Shown one piece after another: positions 37,334 through 45,048 of a stretch of DNA of 64,000 bases. A program made the position numbers and the translations under genes. Origin of the DNA: a virus; the IMG/VR virus record IMGVR_UViG_3300035698_016988, positions 1 through 64,000 of that record; one strand, written 5' to 3'. Positions within the stretch are counted from its first letter, which is position 1; each line of letters opens with the position of its first letter. The notes beneath the pieces were generated by a model. The model worked only from the letters and a program-made list of their open reading frames with translations. It did not search any database and was not told where the DNA came from.

Positions 37334-37975
37334 ATGAATCAGAAGACGCTACTCCAAGAAGTACTCTCACAGCAACAAGCTAGACTGGTCGTTGAATCAG
37401 ATAAGAATGATGCAGGTGAGAAAAAATTCCATATGGAGGGTATCTTTATCCAAGGTAATCAACCTAACCATAACGGTAGGAATTATCCAGAGGGTGAAAT
37501 ACGGTCAGCGGTAGATGACATCCAAGCTAAGATTGATAGCGGTTTTTCGGTTACTGGTGAGTTGGATCATCCTGATTCACTCACCATTAATCTCGACCGG
37601 ATCAGTCATGTAATTGATAAAATGTGGATGAACGGATCAGACGGCATGGGTCGTTTGACTATAATTCCAACACCGTGTGGCGACATTGCCGCAGCTCTTT
37701 TAAAGAGTGGTGTAAAGCTTGGTGTCAGTTCAAGGGGTTCCGGCAACGTGAACGAAGCAACAGGAAGTGTTTCAGAATTTGAAATCATTACTGTTGATAT
37801 TGTTATGCAGCCTTCTGCTCCAGAGGCTTTCCCGACTCCAATTTACGAAAGTATTTTTGGAACTCGAAAAGGCCTGCAGACCCTAGATGTGTTTCAAGCA
37901 AACCGCGATGGAGATCGTATTGCTGAAAAATACGTTGAGTCACAATTGACTGAATTTATTAAATCACTCAAGTAA
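37334..37975 (+). CDS. 21: Prohead core protease gp21
   Basis: Serine protease that degrades scaffold and trims capsid proteins (herpesvirus-assemblin-type fold, S80-like family). 213 aa (T4 212). Catalytic His in GELDHPDS (H79) and Ser in KLGVSSRGSG (S132/S133) with the following strand EFEIITVDIVMQPSAP. The N-terminus NHNGRNYPE is conserved in the family. ATG begins right after the stop of the core protein gene. Confidence 0.93.
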   Translation: MNQKTLLQEVLSQQQARLVVESDKNDAGEKKFHMEGIFIQGNQPNHNGRNYPEGEIRSAVDDIQAKIDSGFSVTGELDHPDSLTINLDRISHVIDKMWMNGSDGMGRLTIIPTPCGDIAAALLKSGVKLGVSSRGSGNVNEATGSVSEFEIITVDIVMQPSAPEAFPTPIYESIFGTRKGLQTLDVFQANRDGDRIAEKYVESQLTEFIKSLK

Positions 37976-37992
37976 GGTAGGAGAACCTAATA

Positions 37993-39108
37993 ATGGCAGA
38001 TCTAAAACAAAAACTTGCAGAGGGTGGACTTCCTAAAGAAGTACAAGATACCATTCTCGAGGCATGGAATGAGCAAAAAGCTGAGATCCGTGCTGAAGCA
38101 ACTGCCGAAATTCGTGAGGAAATCGCTGTCAAGTATGAACATGACCGCGAACAGACCGTAACTGCAATGTCCGAAATGATTAATGACGTCATCGCAGAAG
38201 AAGTTCAAAGTCTAAAGGAAGAGCGTTCAGCTCTTGCTAAGGAGCGTGTCCGGAACAAAGAAAAGCTTTCTAAGTTCATGGAATTCGCAATCCGCAAACT
38301 AGGAACAGAAGTAGTCGAACTTCACGAAGATCGCAAAGCTCTTGAAGAAAATATGAAAAAATTCAAAGAGTTTTATCTACGTCAGGCAGACAGAGAACTT
38401 ACAGAGTTTCGTGGAGAAACCAAATCACTTGCTGAAGCACGTGTTAAGGTACTTTCCGAAGGTCGTAAGAAACTCGAAGAAGCTCAAAAGAAATTTGTCA
38501 CTCGTGCAGCAAGAAGTGCAGCTGAGTGGATCAAAGAATCAACCAAGAAAGAGTTCAACGAATTCCGTAAGGAAATCAATGAAGCTCGTCAGAATAGATT
38601 TGGACAAAGAATGTTTGAATCGATGGCTGAAGAATTCAGAACTTATTTCTACAATGAAGATGCACATTTTCAGGAATTGACTAACGCAATTCAAGAGCGT
38701 GAGCAGAAACTCGAGGAAGCTCAGGCTGCTCTCGAAGACAAGGACTCGTTAATCGCAGAATCTAAGAAAGAAGCTAAGATTGCACGAGACCGTTTAATCC
38801 GAGAGGCAAAGATTAGTTCTTCTCTCGGTCATCTACCGCGCGATAAGCGTAGTGTAATGATGGAATTGCTTGAAGACGTTCAGACCGAAAGGCTTGACGA
38901 ATCTATCAAGAGATATTTGCCAATGGTTCTAAAGGAAGGCAAGAAACCAGTTCGCGAGAAAAAGGTTTTGTCTGAGTCAGAACAGAAGGCAGGCAAGAGA
39001 GTCGTTACAGGAGATCGTGCCGAGAAGGTGATCACTGAGTCAAACGATCGCATTGACGAAGTCGATGGAGAAATTGATCGACTAGTTTATTTGGGAACAC
39101 GTTCCTAA
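37993..39108 (+). CDS. 22: Scaffold protein gp22
   Basis: Major prohead scaffold. 371 aa, almost wholly helical and charged with long heptad stretches (EIREEIAVKYEHDREQTVTA, LEEAQAALEDKDSLIAESKK). Ends with DEIDRLVYLG type segment (DRIDEVDGEIDRLVYLG), resembling the family end. Placed between gp21 and gp23 as in T4. Longer than T4 gp22 (269 aa). GGAG before the start. Confidence 0.88.
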   Translation: MADLKQKLAEGGLPKEVQDTILEAWNEQKAEIRAEATAEIREEIAVKYEHDREQTVTAMSEMINDVIAEEVQSLKEERSALAKERVRNKEKLSKFMEFAIRKLGTEVVELHEDRKALEENMKKFKEFYLRQADRELTEFRGETKSLAEARVKVLSEGRKKLEEAQKKFVTRAARSAAEWIKESTKKEFNEFRKEINEARQNRFGQRMFESMAEEFRTYFYNEDAHFQELTNAIQEREQKLEEAQAALEDKDSLIAESKKEAKIARDRLIREAKISSSLGHLPRDKRSVMMELLEDVQTERLDESIKRYLPMVLKEGKKPVREKKVLSESEQKAGKRVVTGDRAEKVITESNDRIDEVDGEIDRLVYLGTRS

Positions 39109-39128
39109 TCTAAAAGGAGAAAAAGAAA

Positions 39129-40307
39129 ATGAGTATGCTACTTGAAAATAGAAAGTGGGGCGTTGTAAAAGACAAGCTTACCGAAGGCCTAACCGGCAAT
39201 CGTAAAGATGTTCTTGGCGTCGTCCTAGAAAACCAGCGTAAGTGGCTTGTTGAGGCAGCGTCCTCAGGTGCAACCACAGCAGGAAACATCGCAGCGTTGA
39301 ACAAGGTTATTTTGCCTGTTATTCGCCGTGTTATGCCGACTGTTATCGCTAACGAAATTATCGGTGTTCAGCCGATGACTGGCCCAGTTGGTCAGATTCA
39401 CACACTTCGTATCCAGTATGCTGATACGGTTCCAGGAGCAGGAACTGGTGCAGTTGCAGGTGACGAAGCTCTTAGCCCGTTCAACATCGAGAATCATTAC
39501 TCCGGTAATGAGAATCCTGCAAACCCTGGTCCAGCACGTACTGCCCAGCTTGAAGGTCGTATGGGTAACAAGATGAACATTCGTGTCTTGAAAGAAACTG
39601 TTGAAGCAGAAAGCCGTAGACTATCAGCTAACTGGACAATCGAATCCATGCAGGACGCACAGTCCCAGCACGGCATCGACATTGAAGCTGAATTGATGGC
39701 TGTTCTAGCACAGGAAATGACCGCAGAAATTGACCAGGAGATCTTGAACAATCTTCGTACCCTAGCTGGTACCGCAACGGTTACTTTCGATCAGTCAGCT
39801 GTTTCCGGTGTTGCAACATCTGTTGTTGATGAGCACGCAGCACTAGCTGTTCTTATCAACCAGCAGGCAAACCGTATCTCACAGCGTACACGTCGCGGTG
39901 CAGGTAACTGGTGTGTTGTTAACCCACTAGTCATAACAGTTTTTCAGTCCGCTGGCGCATCCGCGTTCGCACGTACAACTGAAGGAACTTTCGAAGCACC
40001 AACAAATACCAAGTTCGTTGGTACTTTGAACGGCGAGATGAGAGTTTATGTTGACACATACGCAGGTGACAACGTCGACGTTCTAGTTGGATACAAAGGA
40101 ACCAGCGAGTCGGATGCAGCAGCATTCTATTGCCCTTATATCCCTCTAATGAGCTCCGGTTCCGTTATGGACCCGAACACAGGCGAGATGATCACAACGT
40201 TCCTAACACGCTACGGCTACTTGGAATTGAAAGATCAGGCATCTTCACTTGGTAACGCAGCTGACTACCTCGGTAAGGTTGCAGTTTCCAACTTGCGCTT
40301 CTACTAA
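39129..40307 (+). CDS. 23: Major capsid protein gp23
   Basis: HK97-fold capsid subunit. 392 aa against 521 in T4; the shorter form lacks room for the T4 insertion domain. Conserved landmarks: LPVIRRVMPTVIANEIIGVQ with PMTGPVGQI following, RYGYLEL near the end and NCVVNP-type segment NWCVVNPLVI. The processing site by gp21 is probably near residues 15-20 or 45-50, not assigned. AAAGGAG before the ATG. Codon use is more GC-rich and uniform than neighbours, as expected for the most abundant protein. Confidence 0.95.
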   Translation: MSMLLENRKWGVVKDKLTEGLTGNRKDVLGVVLENQRKWLVEAASSGATTAGNIAALNKVILPVIRRVMPTVIANEIIGVQPMTGPVGQIHTLRIQYADTVPGAGTGAVAGDEALSPFNIENHYSGNENPANPGPARTAQLEGRMGNKMNIRVLKETVEAESRRLSANWTIESMQDAQSQHGIDIEAELMAVLAQEMTAEIDQEILNNLRTLAGTATVTFDQSAVSGVATSVVDEHAALAVLINQQANRISQRTRRGAGNWCVVNPLVITVFQSAGASAFARTTEGTFEAPTNTKFVGTLNGEMRVYVDTYAGDNVDVLVGYKGTSESDAAAFYCPYIPLMSSGSVMDPNTGEMITTFLTRYGYLELKDQASSLGNAADYLGKVAVSNLRFY

Positions 40308-40341
40308 GCCGAAGGCTTAGAAGACGCTCGTAAAGAGCTAA

Positions 40342-40400
40342 GAAGAATTTATCCCGGGGCTTCGGCCTCGGGATTCTTCATGATTATTATTGATTTTTAG
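40342..40400 (+). terminator. Terminator after the capsid gene
   Basis: GAAGAAT (40342-40348) and ATCCCG (40351-40356) pair with CGGGAT and ATTCTTC (40369-40379) around GGCTTCGGCC, a very stable UUCG-type hairpin. A TGATTTTTAG stretch follows at about 40390-40400 rather than an immediate T run. Confidence 0.75.
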
Positions 40401-40435
40401 ATAAGAATAATAATAAAATAAAATAAAATTGAACA

Positions 40436-41227
40436 ATGAATTTAACAGACAAACAAAAAGACAGATTTCTAAAGATTATAGAAGGTAGCTCAAAGCATAT
40501 AGGTCAGTCACTTCTTCGGGAAAAAAATAAAGACTTGCTTGCTTGGATAGAATCATATGAATTTGATTTTGAAACCATAAATCTAACCGAAAAGGTTTAT
40601 TTGGTAGTTGCTGAATTTGACCCGATTTGTGAGAACGGAAATAAAAGATCTTTCAAGTCTTGGTCTGATGGATACGTTTTAGGTTGTGGCCGACCGAAGC
40701 AATGTGAATGTGTTTTCAAAGCTGTTAACGAAGCCCACCATAGAAAAATTGATAAACTCAAAAACGATTTAGAATATCGAACAGGTATAGGTAAGAAAAT
40801 TACCAAAAAGCTGAATGCTTTTTATGAAAGAACCTCAGACGAAGATCTTAGAATTCGTTATGATTCAATAAAGGCCTCGCTGCAATCACAAGCAGTAAAA
40901 GACAAAAGAGCCAAGACGAAAATTGAAAGAGGTCAACAAATTGACCCAGCTGAACGAACTGAACGTGACGAATATTATCATCAAGTTGGAATCATAACTG
41001 AGCAGAACTTTCGAGACCATTTCTACGAAATTAATCCAGAAGGTTTATCTAGGGGAGAGTATCATCTAGACCATATCTACTCTAAGATCGCCGGTTATCG
41101 TAATGGAATATCGCCCGAAGTAATTGGTCACTGGAAAAATCTTCGAATGATGACAGAGTTAGACAACAAAATCAAGGCCGGGAGATGCGATCAAACCATC
41201 GAAGAATTAATGGAGGCTATTAAATGA
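40436..41227 (+). CDS. HNH endonuclease, probable homing type
   Basis: 263 aa. The C-terminal part has the HNH core: YHLDHIYSKIAGYRNGISPE with GHWKNLRMM and DNKIKAG, giving His-Asn-Asn. Near residues 64-103 there are four Cys (ICENG, LGCGRPKQCEC), likely a zinc-bound treble clef for DNA recognition. The linker is helical and basic. Free-standing HNH or SegD-type enzymes next to capsid genes occur in T4-like phages. There is no recognisable ribosome site before the ATG (TTGAACA), so expression may be low. The gene is more AT-rich than gp23, which suits mobility. Confidence 0.75.
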   Translation: MNLTDKQKDRFLKIIEGSSKHIGQSLLREKNKDLLAWIESYEFDFETINLTEKVYLVVAEFDPICENGNKRSFKSWSDGYVLGCGRPKQCECVFKAVNEAHHRKIDKLKNDLEYRTGIGKKITKKLNAFYERTSDEDLRIRYDSIKASLQSQAVKDKRAKTKIERGQQIDPAERTERDEYYHQVGIITEQNFRDHFYEINPEGLSRGEYHLDHIYSKIAGYRNGISPEVIGHWKNLRMMTELDNKIKAGRCDQTIEELMEAIK

Positions 41228-41333
41228 TCCTCTATTAAATCAAAAATCTACTAGCGGTTACATGACAAACTCCTTTTATATGGATCAAATTTATCTTTCT
41301 CATCTAAGTAGTCTTTATTCTAGACGATTTATT

Positions 41334-41489
41334 TCATTTTGTCAAGAAGTTTTTCGAGAAATTGTTGGTTTCGATTTTGATTTGAAGAGTGTTTAGAAGC
41401 CAGTCACGAGCCTCTTCAGACATCATGCCGAGATCAAACCGACTTAATGTTTGGATCTTAGCGTTCATCAATTTTTCTTGTGTGTTCAT
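41334..41489 (-). CDS. Small protein (51 aa), coupled to the upstream TIM-barrel-like gene
   Basis: The ATG overlaps the TGA of the preceding gene (ATGA at 41489-41486). Product is helical (EKLMNAKIQTLSRFDLGMMS, EEARDWLLNTLQ) with a basic end. No family recognised. Confidence 0.5.
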   Translation of the reverse strand: MNTQEKLMNAKIQTLSRFDLGMMSEEARDWLLNTLQIKIETNNFSKNFLTK

Positions 41490-42460
41490 TTCCACCATTT
41501 CTTCTTCTCCGGACCAGAATTCAGTCGGGTGAACTCGGCATTAATGAGATTTAATTCAAGTTCTCTGGCTTCTTCTTCGTCTTCCGAATAAACATTAGAA
41601 TTAAGAACCTGATCATACCGATCGACCAACGCTTCATAGTTTAGTGATTTCAAGATGTCAATGCTTTCCTGCGCTTCTGGAAATTTGCTTAGGTCTCCTG
41701 GCGCGAACTGTTTTCCGGAACTGATTTTAGCCATGCGGCGTGCAATATCGGCGGGAACAGAGTCGGTTCTTTTTGATATTTTATAACCGTTGCTAACAAA
41801 CTCAGCAGCTTTGAATTTGTGGTTGAAAACTTTCTGACAAATCTTTTCAACTTTGTCCAAATCAAACCAACCGTTTGTTCGTACACCGGATTCCATATCT
41901 AACCAAAAATCAGTTTTATTGGTGTTTGATTTTTCGATCATTATTAGATATTTTTCAATCGTTTCGATCGAGATACCACCAGAGTAACCAACTAGGTTTG
42001 AGCTGTAACTTGGTTCCGGTAGTGATTCTGGAAACTTACCGGTACCGCCGGATGTGTCAAACAATTGAAGAGCATCTTCAGGTTTGGAAAAGGTAAAATT
42101 TCTGACTTGAGTTATCAATTTAATCCGTAGCATCTGAGCAACGCGTACTGCTTTCGAACTCGCTCCTGCACCGTTAATTTGTATTCGGTCGAAACTTAAA
42201 ACATCGTTCAGAAGATTTTCTGATAATTCACCAGTGTCATTAAAATGTCTGGCAGCGCCTCCGCAAAGATGAAGAGATTTCTTTCCTTCAATAGAACCTA
42301 GTTCATTAAAAAATTGATTTGAAGGGTAGCGTGCATCTTTGTTTGAAGTCGAAAGTAAAATGCCCCATTCAATAGGGTATTGGCGAGACAGCTCATTCAT
42401 ACGATTTTTGTCTGTTCTGTCGTCTGCACCTGTGAAGGTGATAAATTTCGGTAAAATCAT
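41486..42460 (-). CDS. TIM-barrel-like protein (TrpF-like), function unknown
   Basis: 324 aa. The start IITFTGADDRTD type segment (PKFITFTGADDRTDKNRM), then YPIEWGILLS, LHLCGGAARHF, FDRIQINGAG and FWLDMESGVR recall the strand ends of phosphoribosylanthranilate isomerase-type barrels (known in a few phages, from memory). The typical catalytic Cys/Asp pair may be C86 (LCGG) and D184 region. The last 90 residues (from about 225) are an extra helical tail. Substrate and role are unknown; a nucleotide-sugar or cofactor use is possible. It shares a minus-strand operon with the 51-aa gene. Confidence 0.5.
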   Translation of the reverse strand: MILPKFITFTGADDRTDKNRMNELSRQYPIEWGILLSTSNKDARYPSNQFFNELGSIEGKKSLHLCGGAARHFNDTGELSENLLNDVLSFDRIQINGAGASSKAVRVAQMLRIKLITQVRNFTFSKPEDALQLFDTSGGTGKFPESLPEPSYSSNLVGYSGGISIETIEKYLIMIEKSNTNKTDFWLDMESGVRTNGWFDLDKVEKICQKVFNHKFKAAEFVSNGYKISKRTDSVPADIARRMAKISSGKQFAPGDLSKFPEAQESIDILKSLNYEALVDRYDQVLNSNVYSEDEEEARELELNLINAEFTRLNSGPEKKKWWK

Positions 42461-42487
42461 GTCATTCCTTGGGTCAGTTTGGTTGTG

Positions 42488-42637
42488 TTAGCTTGAAAGC
42501 AAAACGCCAATGGATATTAAAAGTCCTAGGGTTGAAGATAAAGTACCCACAACCGCAACCTTGTTGATAAGTGAGGCATTTTGCCAACTTATCCTCATTC
42601 GACTTATTAATCCTTTAGCGTTCTTTTCCTTTGCCAT
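42488..42637 (-). CDS. Small single-pass membrane protein (49 aa)
   Basis: The ATG at 42637 is chosen because AAGGAT precedes it and a promoter ends about 20 bases upstream. A basic N-terminal half (KEKNAKGLISRMRISW) is followed by one membrane span (about residues 26-47, VAVVGTLSSTLGLLISIGVL), so N-in topology is likely. No function known. Confidence 0.55.
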   Translation of the reverse strand: MAKEKNAKGLISRMRISWQNASLINKVAVVGTLSSTLGLLISIGVLLSS

Positions 42638-42657
42638 AAAATTATTTATCCTTCGAT

Positions 42658-42685
42658 ACAATAATTGGTATTTTCCTTTTGTCAA
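42658..42685 (-). promoter_or_regulatory. Sigma70-like promoter, minus strand
   Basis: TTGACA (42685-42680), 16-base spacer, TATTGT (42663-42658). Divergent from the promoter at 42694; the two -35 boxes are only eight bases apart. Confidence 0.55.
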
Positions 42686-42693
42686 GGTTTTTC

Positions 42694-42722
42694 TTGACAT
42701 AATGTAGGATATATCGTAAAAT
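42694..42722 (+). promoter_or_regulatory. Sigma70-like promoter giving a leaderless mRNA
   Basis: TTGACA (42694-42699), 17-base spacer, TAAAAT (42717-42722): close to consensus. The ATG of the phosphatase gene starts at 42729, which is the predicted transcription start. Confidence 0.65.
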
Positions 42723-42728
42723 ATAAGT

Positions 42729-43469
42729 ATGGACATTTATTTGGTTAGACATGGTGAGTCAATGGGGAACGTGGACAAAACATTTCACTTCGACACCGCT
42801 GACCATGCGATCCCGCTGTCGCCGAAAGGTAACATGCAGGCTAGAGCCGCTGGAGATTTTCTAGCTGAGGAATTTGTGGTAACTGGTGGGTTCATTCCCA
42901 AGAGACGAATTTGGTGCTCTCCGTATGTTAGGACCCGAGAAACCGCTGCCAACATTATGAAAGGCATTGGGCTTGACTGGTCTAATCAAACTTTGCCGAC
43001 CGCTAGCCATTCACCGGATATTCCGGATTTAAGTTGGAAGCAGTCCGGATTCAGTTATCGTGAACACGTTGCTTTATGTGAACAGCAATTCGGATTGTTT
43101 GATGGTATTGAAGATGAAGACCTTCCCGTAGTCTTACCTAAAGAGGCGGCGCACTATAATCGTTGCGTTGAACAAGAAGGTAAATTCTGGGCTCGAATGC
43201 CTATGGGCGAGAGCCGATTTGATGTAGCCAACCGTGTTAACCAAACATTCGGCACATTCCATCGTGATAAAGACAAACACGAAATTCAAGACATTATTGT
43301 AGTTTGTCACGGAGTCACCCTTCGGGCGTTCATGATGCAATGGCTGCACTTGACACCTGAATGGTTCGACGAAGAGTCTAATCCAGGAAATTGTTGGATT
43401 CGAAAAATTGGCCGTAACTCAGCTGGTCAATACGAAGACCAAGGTTATATTTTCAAACCGGAGGTTTAA
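42729..43469 (+). CDS. Histidine phosphatase (phosphoglycerate-mutase-like)
   Basis: 246 aa. Catalytic RHG in IYLVRHGES (H8), second motif IWCSPYVRTRETA with the conserved Arg, acid residue near PMGESRFDV, and final His in VVCHGVTLRAF. These place it in branch 1 of the histidine phosphatase superfamily, active on small phosphorylated metabolites or phosphoproteins. There is no Shine-Dalgarno; the promoter suggests the mRNA starts at the ATG. Heads a small operon with two following genes joined by one-base overlaps. Confidence 0.88.
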   Translation: MDIYLVRHGESMGNVDKTFHFDTADHAIPLSPKGNMQARAAGDFLAEEFVVTGGFIPKRRIWCSPYVRTRETAANIMKGIGLDWSNQTLPTASHSPDIPDLSWKQSGFSYREHVALCEQQFGLFDGIEDEDLPVVLPKEAAHYNRCVEQEGKFWARMPMGESRFDVANRVNQTFGTFHRDKDKHEIQDIIVVCHGVTLRAFMMQWLHLTPEWFDEESNPGNCWIRKIGRNSAGQYEDQGYIFKPEV

Positions 43470-43732
43470 TGAACAGACACACAAGAAGAAAATTAGGGAA
43501 GAATGCATTTGATAAACTGACCTGGGTTTGCAACGACGTAGCGAAACCGACGGCAAATGCAATAGTAGTCAACCCTGGAGAAGATCCGCGACAAGCATTG
43601 CGAGACCATATGAAGTGGCGTTCGCAGTTTACAATCGGTGATCCAGCTCCGACGAAAGAACTCAGTATTCGTGAACTAAAGAAAGCCGGGGTCGTTGGTC
43701 TTTATACGGATGATGTCAGGAAATTTATCTAA
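43469..43732 (+). CDS. Unknown small protein (87 aa)
   Basis: Starts at the TAATG overlap with the phosphatase, with CGGAGG upstream. Basic N-terminus (MNRHTRRKLG), no known motif; the C-terminal part SIRELKKAGVVGLYTDDVRK is helical. Translation is coupled on both sides. Confidence 0.6.
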   Translation: MNRHTRRKLGKNAFDKLTWVCNDVAKPTANAIVVNPGEDPRQALRDHMKWRSQFTIGDPAPTKELSIRELKKAGVVGLYTDDVRKFI

Positions 43733-43952
43733 TGGCAGATGCAGTATATGAAATCGTATGGATCGAATCCGAATCCGGATGGGGACAGAAAGAATGGACA
43801 CGAACTTATCACGAAACAAAATCTGATGCTGACCGAGCAATGAGCATTGGGAAAAAGAAAAGATAAGGAATCCGTCTGGTCAAACGCCGAGTTGGTATGT
43901 TCAACCGGAAATTCCTAGACTAGTCGAACGACCAAAAACTTATTGGAATTAA
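43732..43952 (+). pseudogene. Small gene with an apparent -1 frameshift (73 aa if joined)
   Basis: The ATG at 43732 overlaps the previous stop (TAATG). The frame ends after 44 codons at 43866 in a run of AAAAAGAAAAG. In the -1 frame the reading NPSGQTPSWYVQPEIPRLVE continues to 43952 and ends just before a terminator, with no start of its own. One extra A in the run at about 43853-43857 restores a 73-residue protein. It may be a true mutation, an assembly error or an A-AAG slippage site used for programmed frameshifting. Function unknown. Confidence 0.55.
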
Positions 43953-43957
43953 AGGAT

Positions 43958-43985
43958 CTAAAGGGTGTAACAGCACCCTTTTTCC
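43958..43985 (+). terminator. Intrinsic terminator
   Basis: AAAGGGTG (43960-43967) pairs with CACCCTTT (43974-43981), followed by TTT, closing the phosphatase operon. Confidence 0.8.
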
Positions 43986-44018
43986 ATGACTAAGTATTCA
44001 CAAGTATTCGTTTTCTTT

Positions 44019-44047
44019 TTGACTTGAAGACTAGGTTTTATTAAACT
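44019..44047 (+). promoter_or_regulatory. Sigma70-like promoter
   Basis: TTGACT (44019-44024), 17-base spacer, TAAACT (44042-44047), 38 bases before the ATG at 44085 with AGGAG between. Confidence 0.55.
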
Positions 44048-44084
44048 AATTGAATAATAAAAACAAGTAAACATAGGAGTTAAG

Positions 44085-45032
44085 ATGACGAATACTGAAA
44101 CCGTTACTTTATCACAAGCAGAAAAGGAACTTGGACTAATAAAAGATAGAGTTCTAACAAATCTTGAACTTGCCGGCGTAAGCATTGAAGAATGGCAGAA
44201 TGCCAAGACAAAAGATAAACTAAGAGTGAAAGTTTATAAAAATATCGAAGAGAAAAGACTTGAACTTTGTCCTTTCAAGTACGATCAGATTAGAGCTATC
44301 CTACCTGAGTTAAATGATTATCCAAACGATAAAGTTCCGTACTCATGGGCTTGGCAAAAGTACGTGGCTGAAAGACACCCGGGGTATAAGAAAGCTTTAG
44401 AGGAACAACAAGCAAAGCAAAAGATTCTTGCTAAAGAAAGAATAAAGCAAACCTATATTGATAATCACGAAGATATGCCAGAAGATATGAAGGAGATCGC
44501 AATTAAATATGCTACCGATACTTCATTCGACGATGGCTGGATGGGTTATTTGTTGAGAAACAAGAAGATTTCTCCAGACTTTAGGGAAGAAATCGTTTGT
44601 GACTTTCTTGGGATTAATAGAGCATCTGTTGAAGTTGGTGGTTTTGACGGAACAACCAAAAATGGACGTGAAGTTGAAATCAAAACTGAACAAGCCAGAA
44701 TAGGTGAGGCCAGAAAGCTTAATGGAGCACATCAGTTCAGTACCCTTTGCATTCCTTCTATGGAAAAGAAAATTCAAGAGAATCCGATTATGGCACACGC
44801 TGGATTTGTCGACGGAAGACTCGCATATTTAGCAACGTGGATGCTAAAAGAGATGGATCATAAAAGACTTTTATCTGAAGGAACTATACATCGAAACTAT
44901 CGAGTAGACGATTGGATGCATTTACCTTTTAGATTACAGTTTGTTGACTATTCATTACTTGAAGGATATACCGCATTGAAACTAATGGCAACCCTACAGT
45001 CAAAAAAAATTCATAAGAATAAGAATAAATAA
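44085..45032 (+). CDS. Possible PD-(D/E)XK nuclease-like protein (315 aa)
   Basis: Residues 1-130 are helical and charged. About residues 170-210 read FLGINRASVEVGGFDGTTKN followed by GREVEIKTEQ, an Asp then E-x-K spacing as in PD-(D/E)XK enzymes such as restriction nucleases. The next 60 residues have HQFSTLCIPSM and FVDGRLAYLATW strands. If correct it may act on host DNA or on rival phages, but no database check was possible and the residues might be coincidental. Own sigma70-like promoter suggests early expression, and the 3' end overlaps the late box of the next gene. Confidence 0.45.
   Translation: MTNTETVTLSQAEKELGLIKDRVLTNLELAGVSIEEWQNAKTKDKLRVKVYKNIEEKRLELCPFKYDQIRAILPELNDYPNDKVPYSWAWQKYVAERHPGYKKALEEQQAKQKILAKERIKQTYIDNHEDMPEDMKEIAIKYATDTSFDDGWMGYLLRNKKISPDFREEIVCDFLGINRASVEVGGFDGTTKNGREVEIKTEQARIGEARKLNGAHQFSTLCIPSMEKKIQENPIMAHAGFVDGRLAYLATWMLKEMDHKRLLSEGTIHRNYRVDDWMHLPFRLQFVDYSLLEGYTALKLMATLQSKKIHKNKNK
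45023..45032 (+). promoter_or_regulatory. Late-promoter-like box GAATAAATAA
   Basis: Covers the stop of the preceding gene; 17-26 bases before the PAAR gene ATG, with GGAGGG following. Confidence 0.5.
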
Positions 45033-45048
45033 ACGATAGGAGGGTTTT

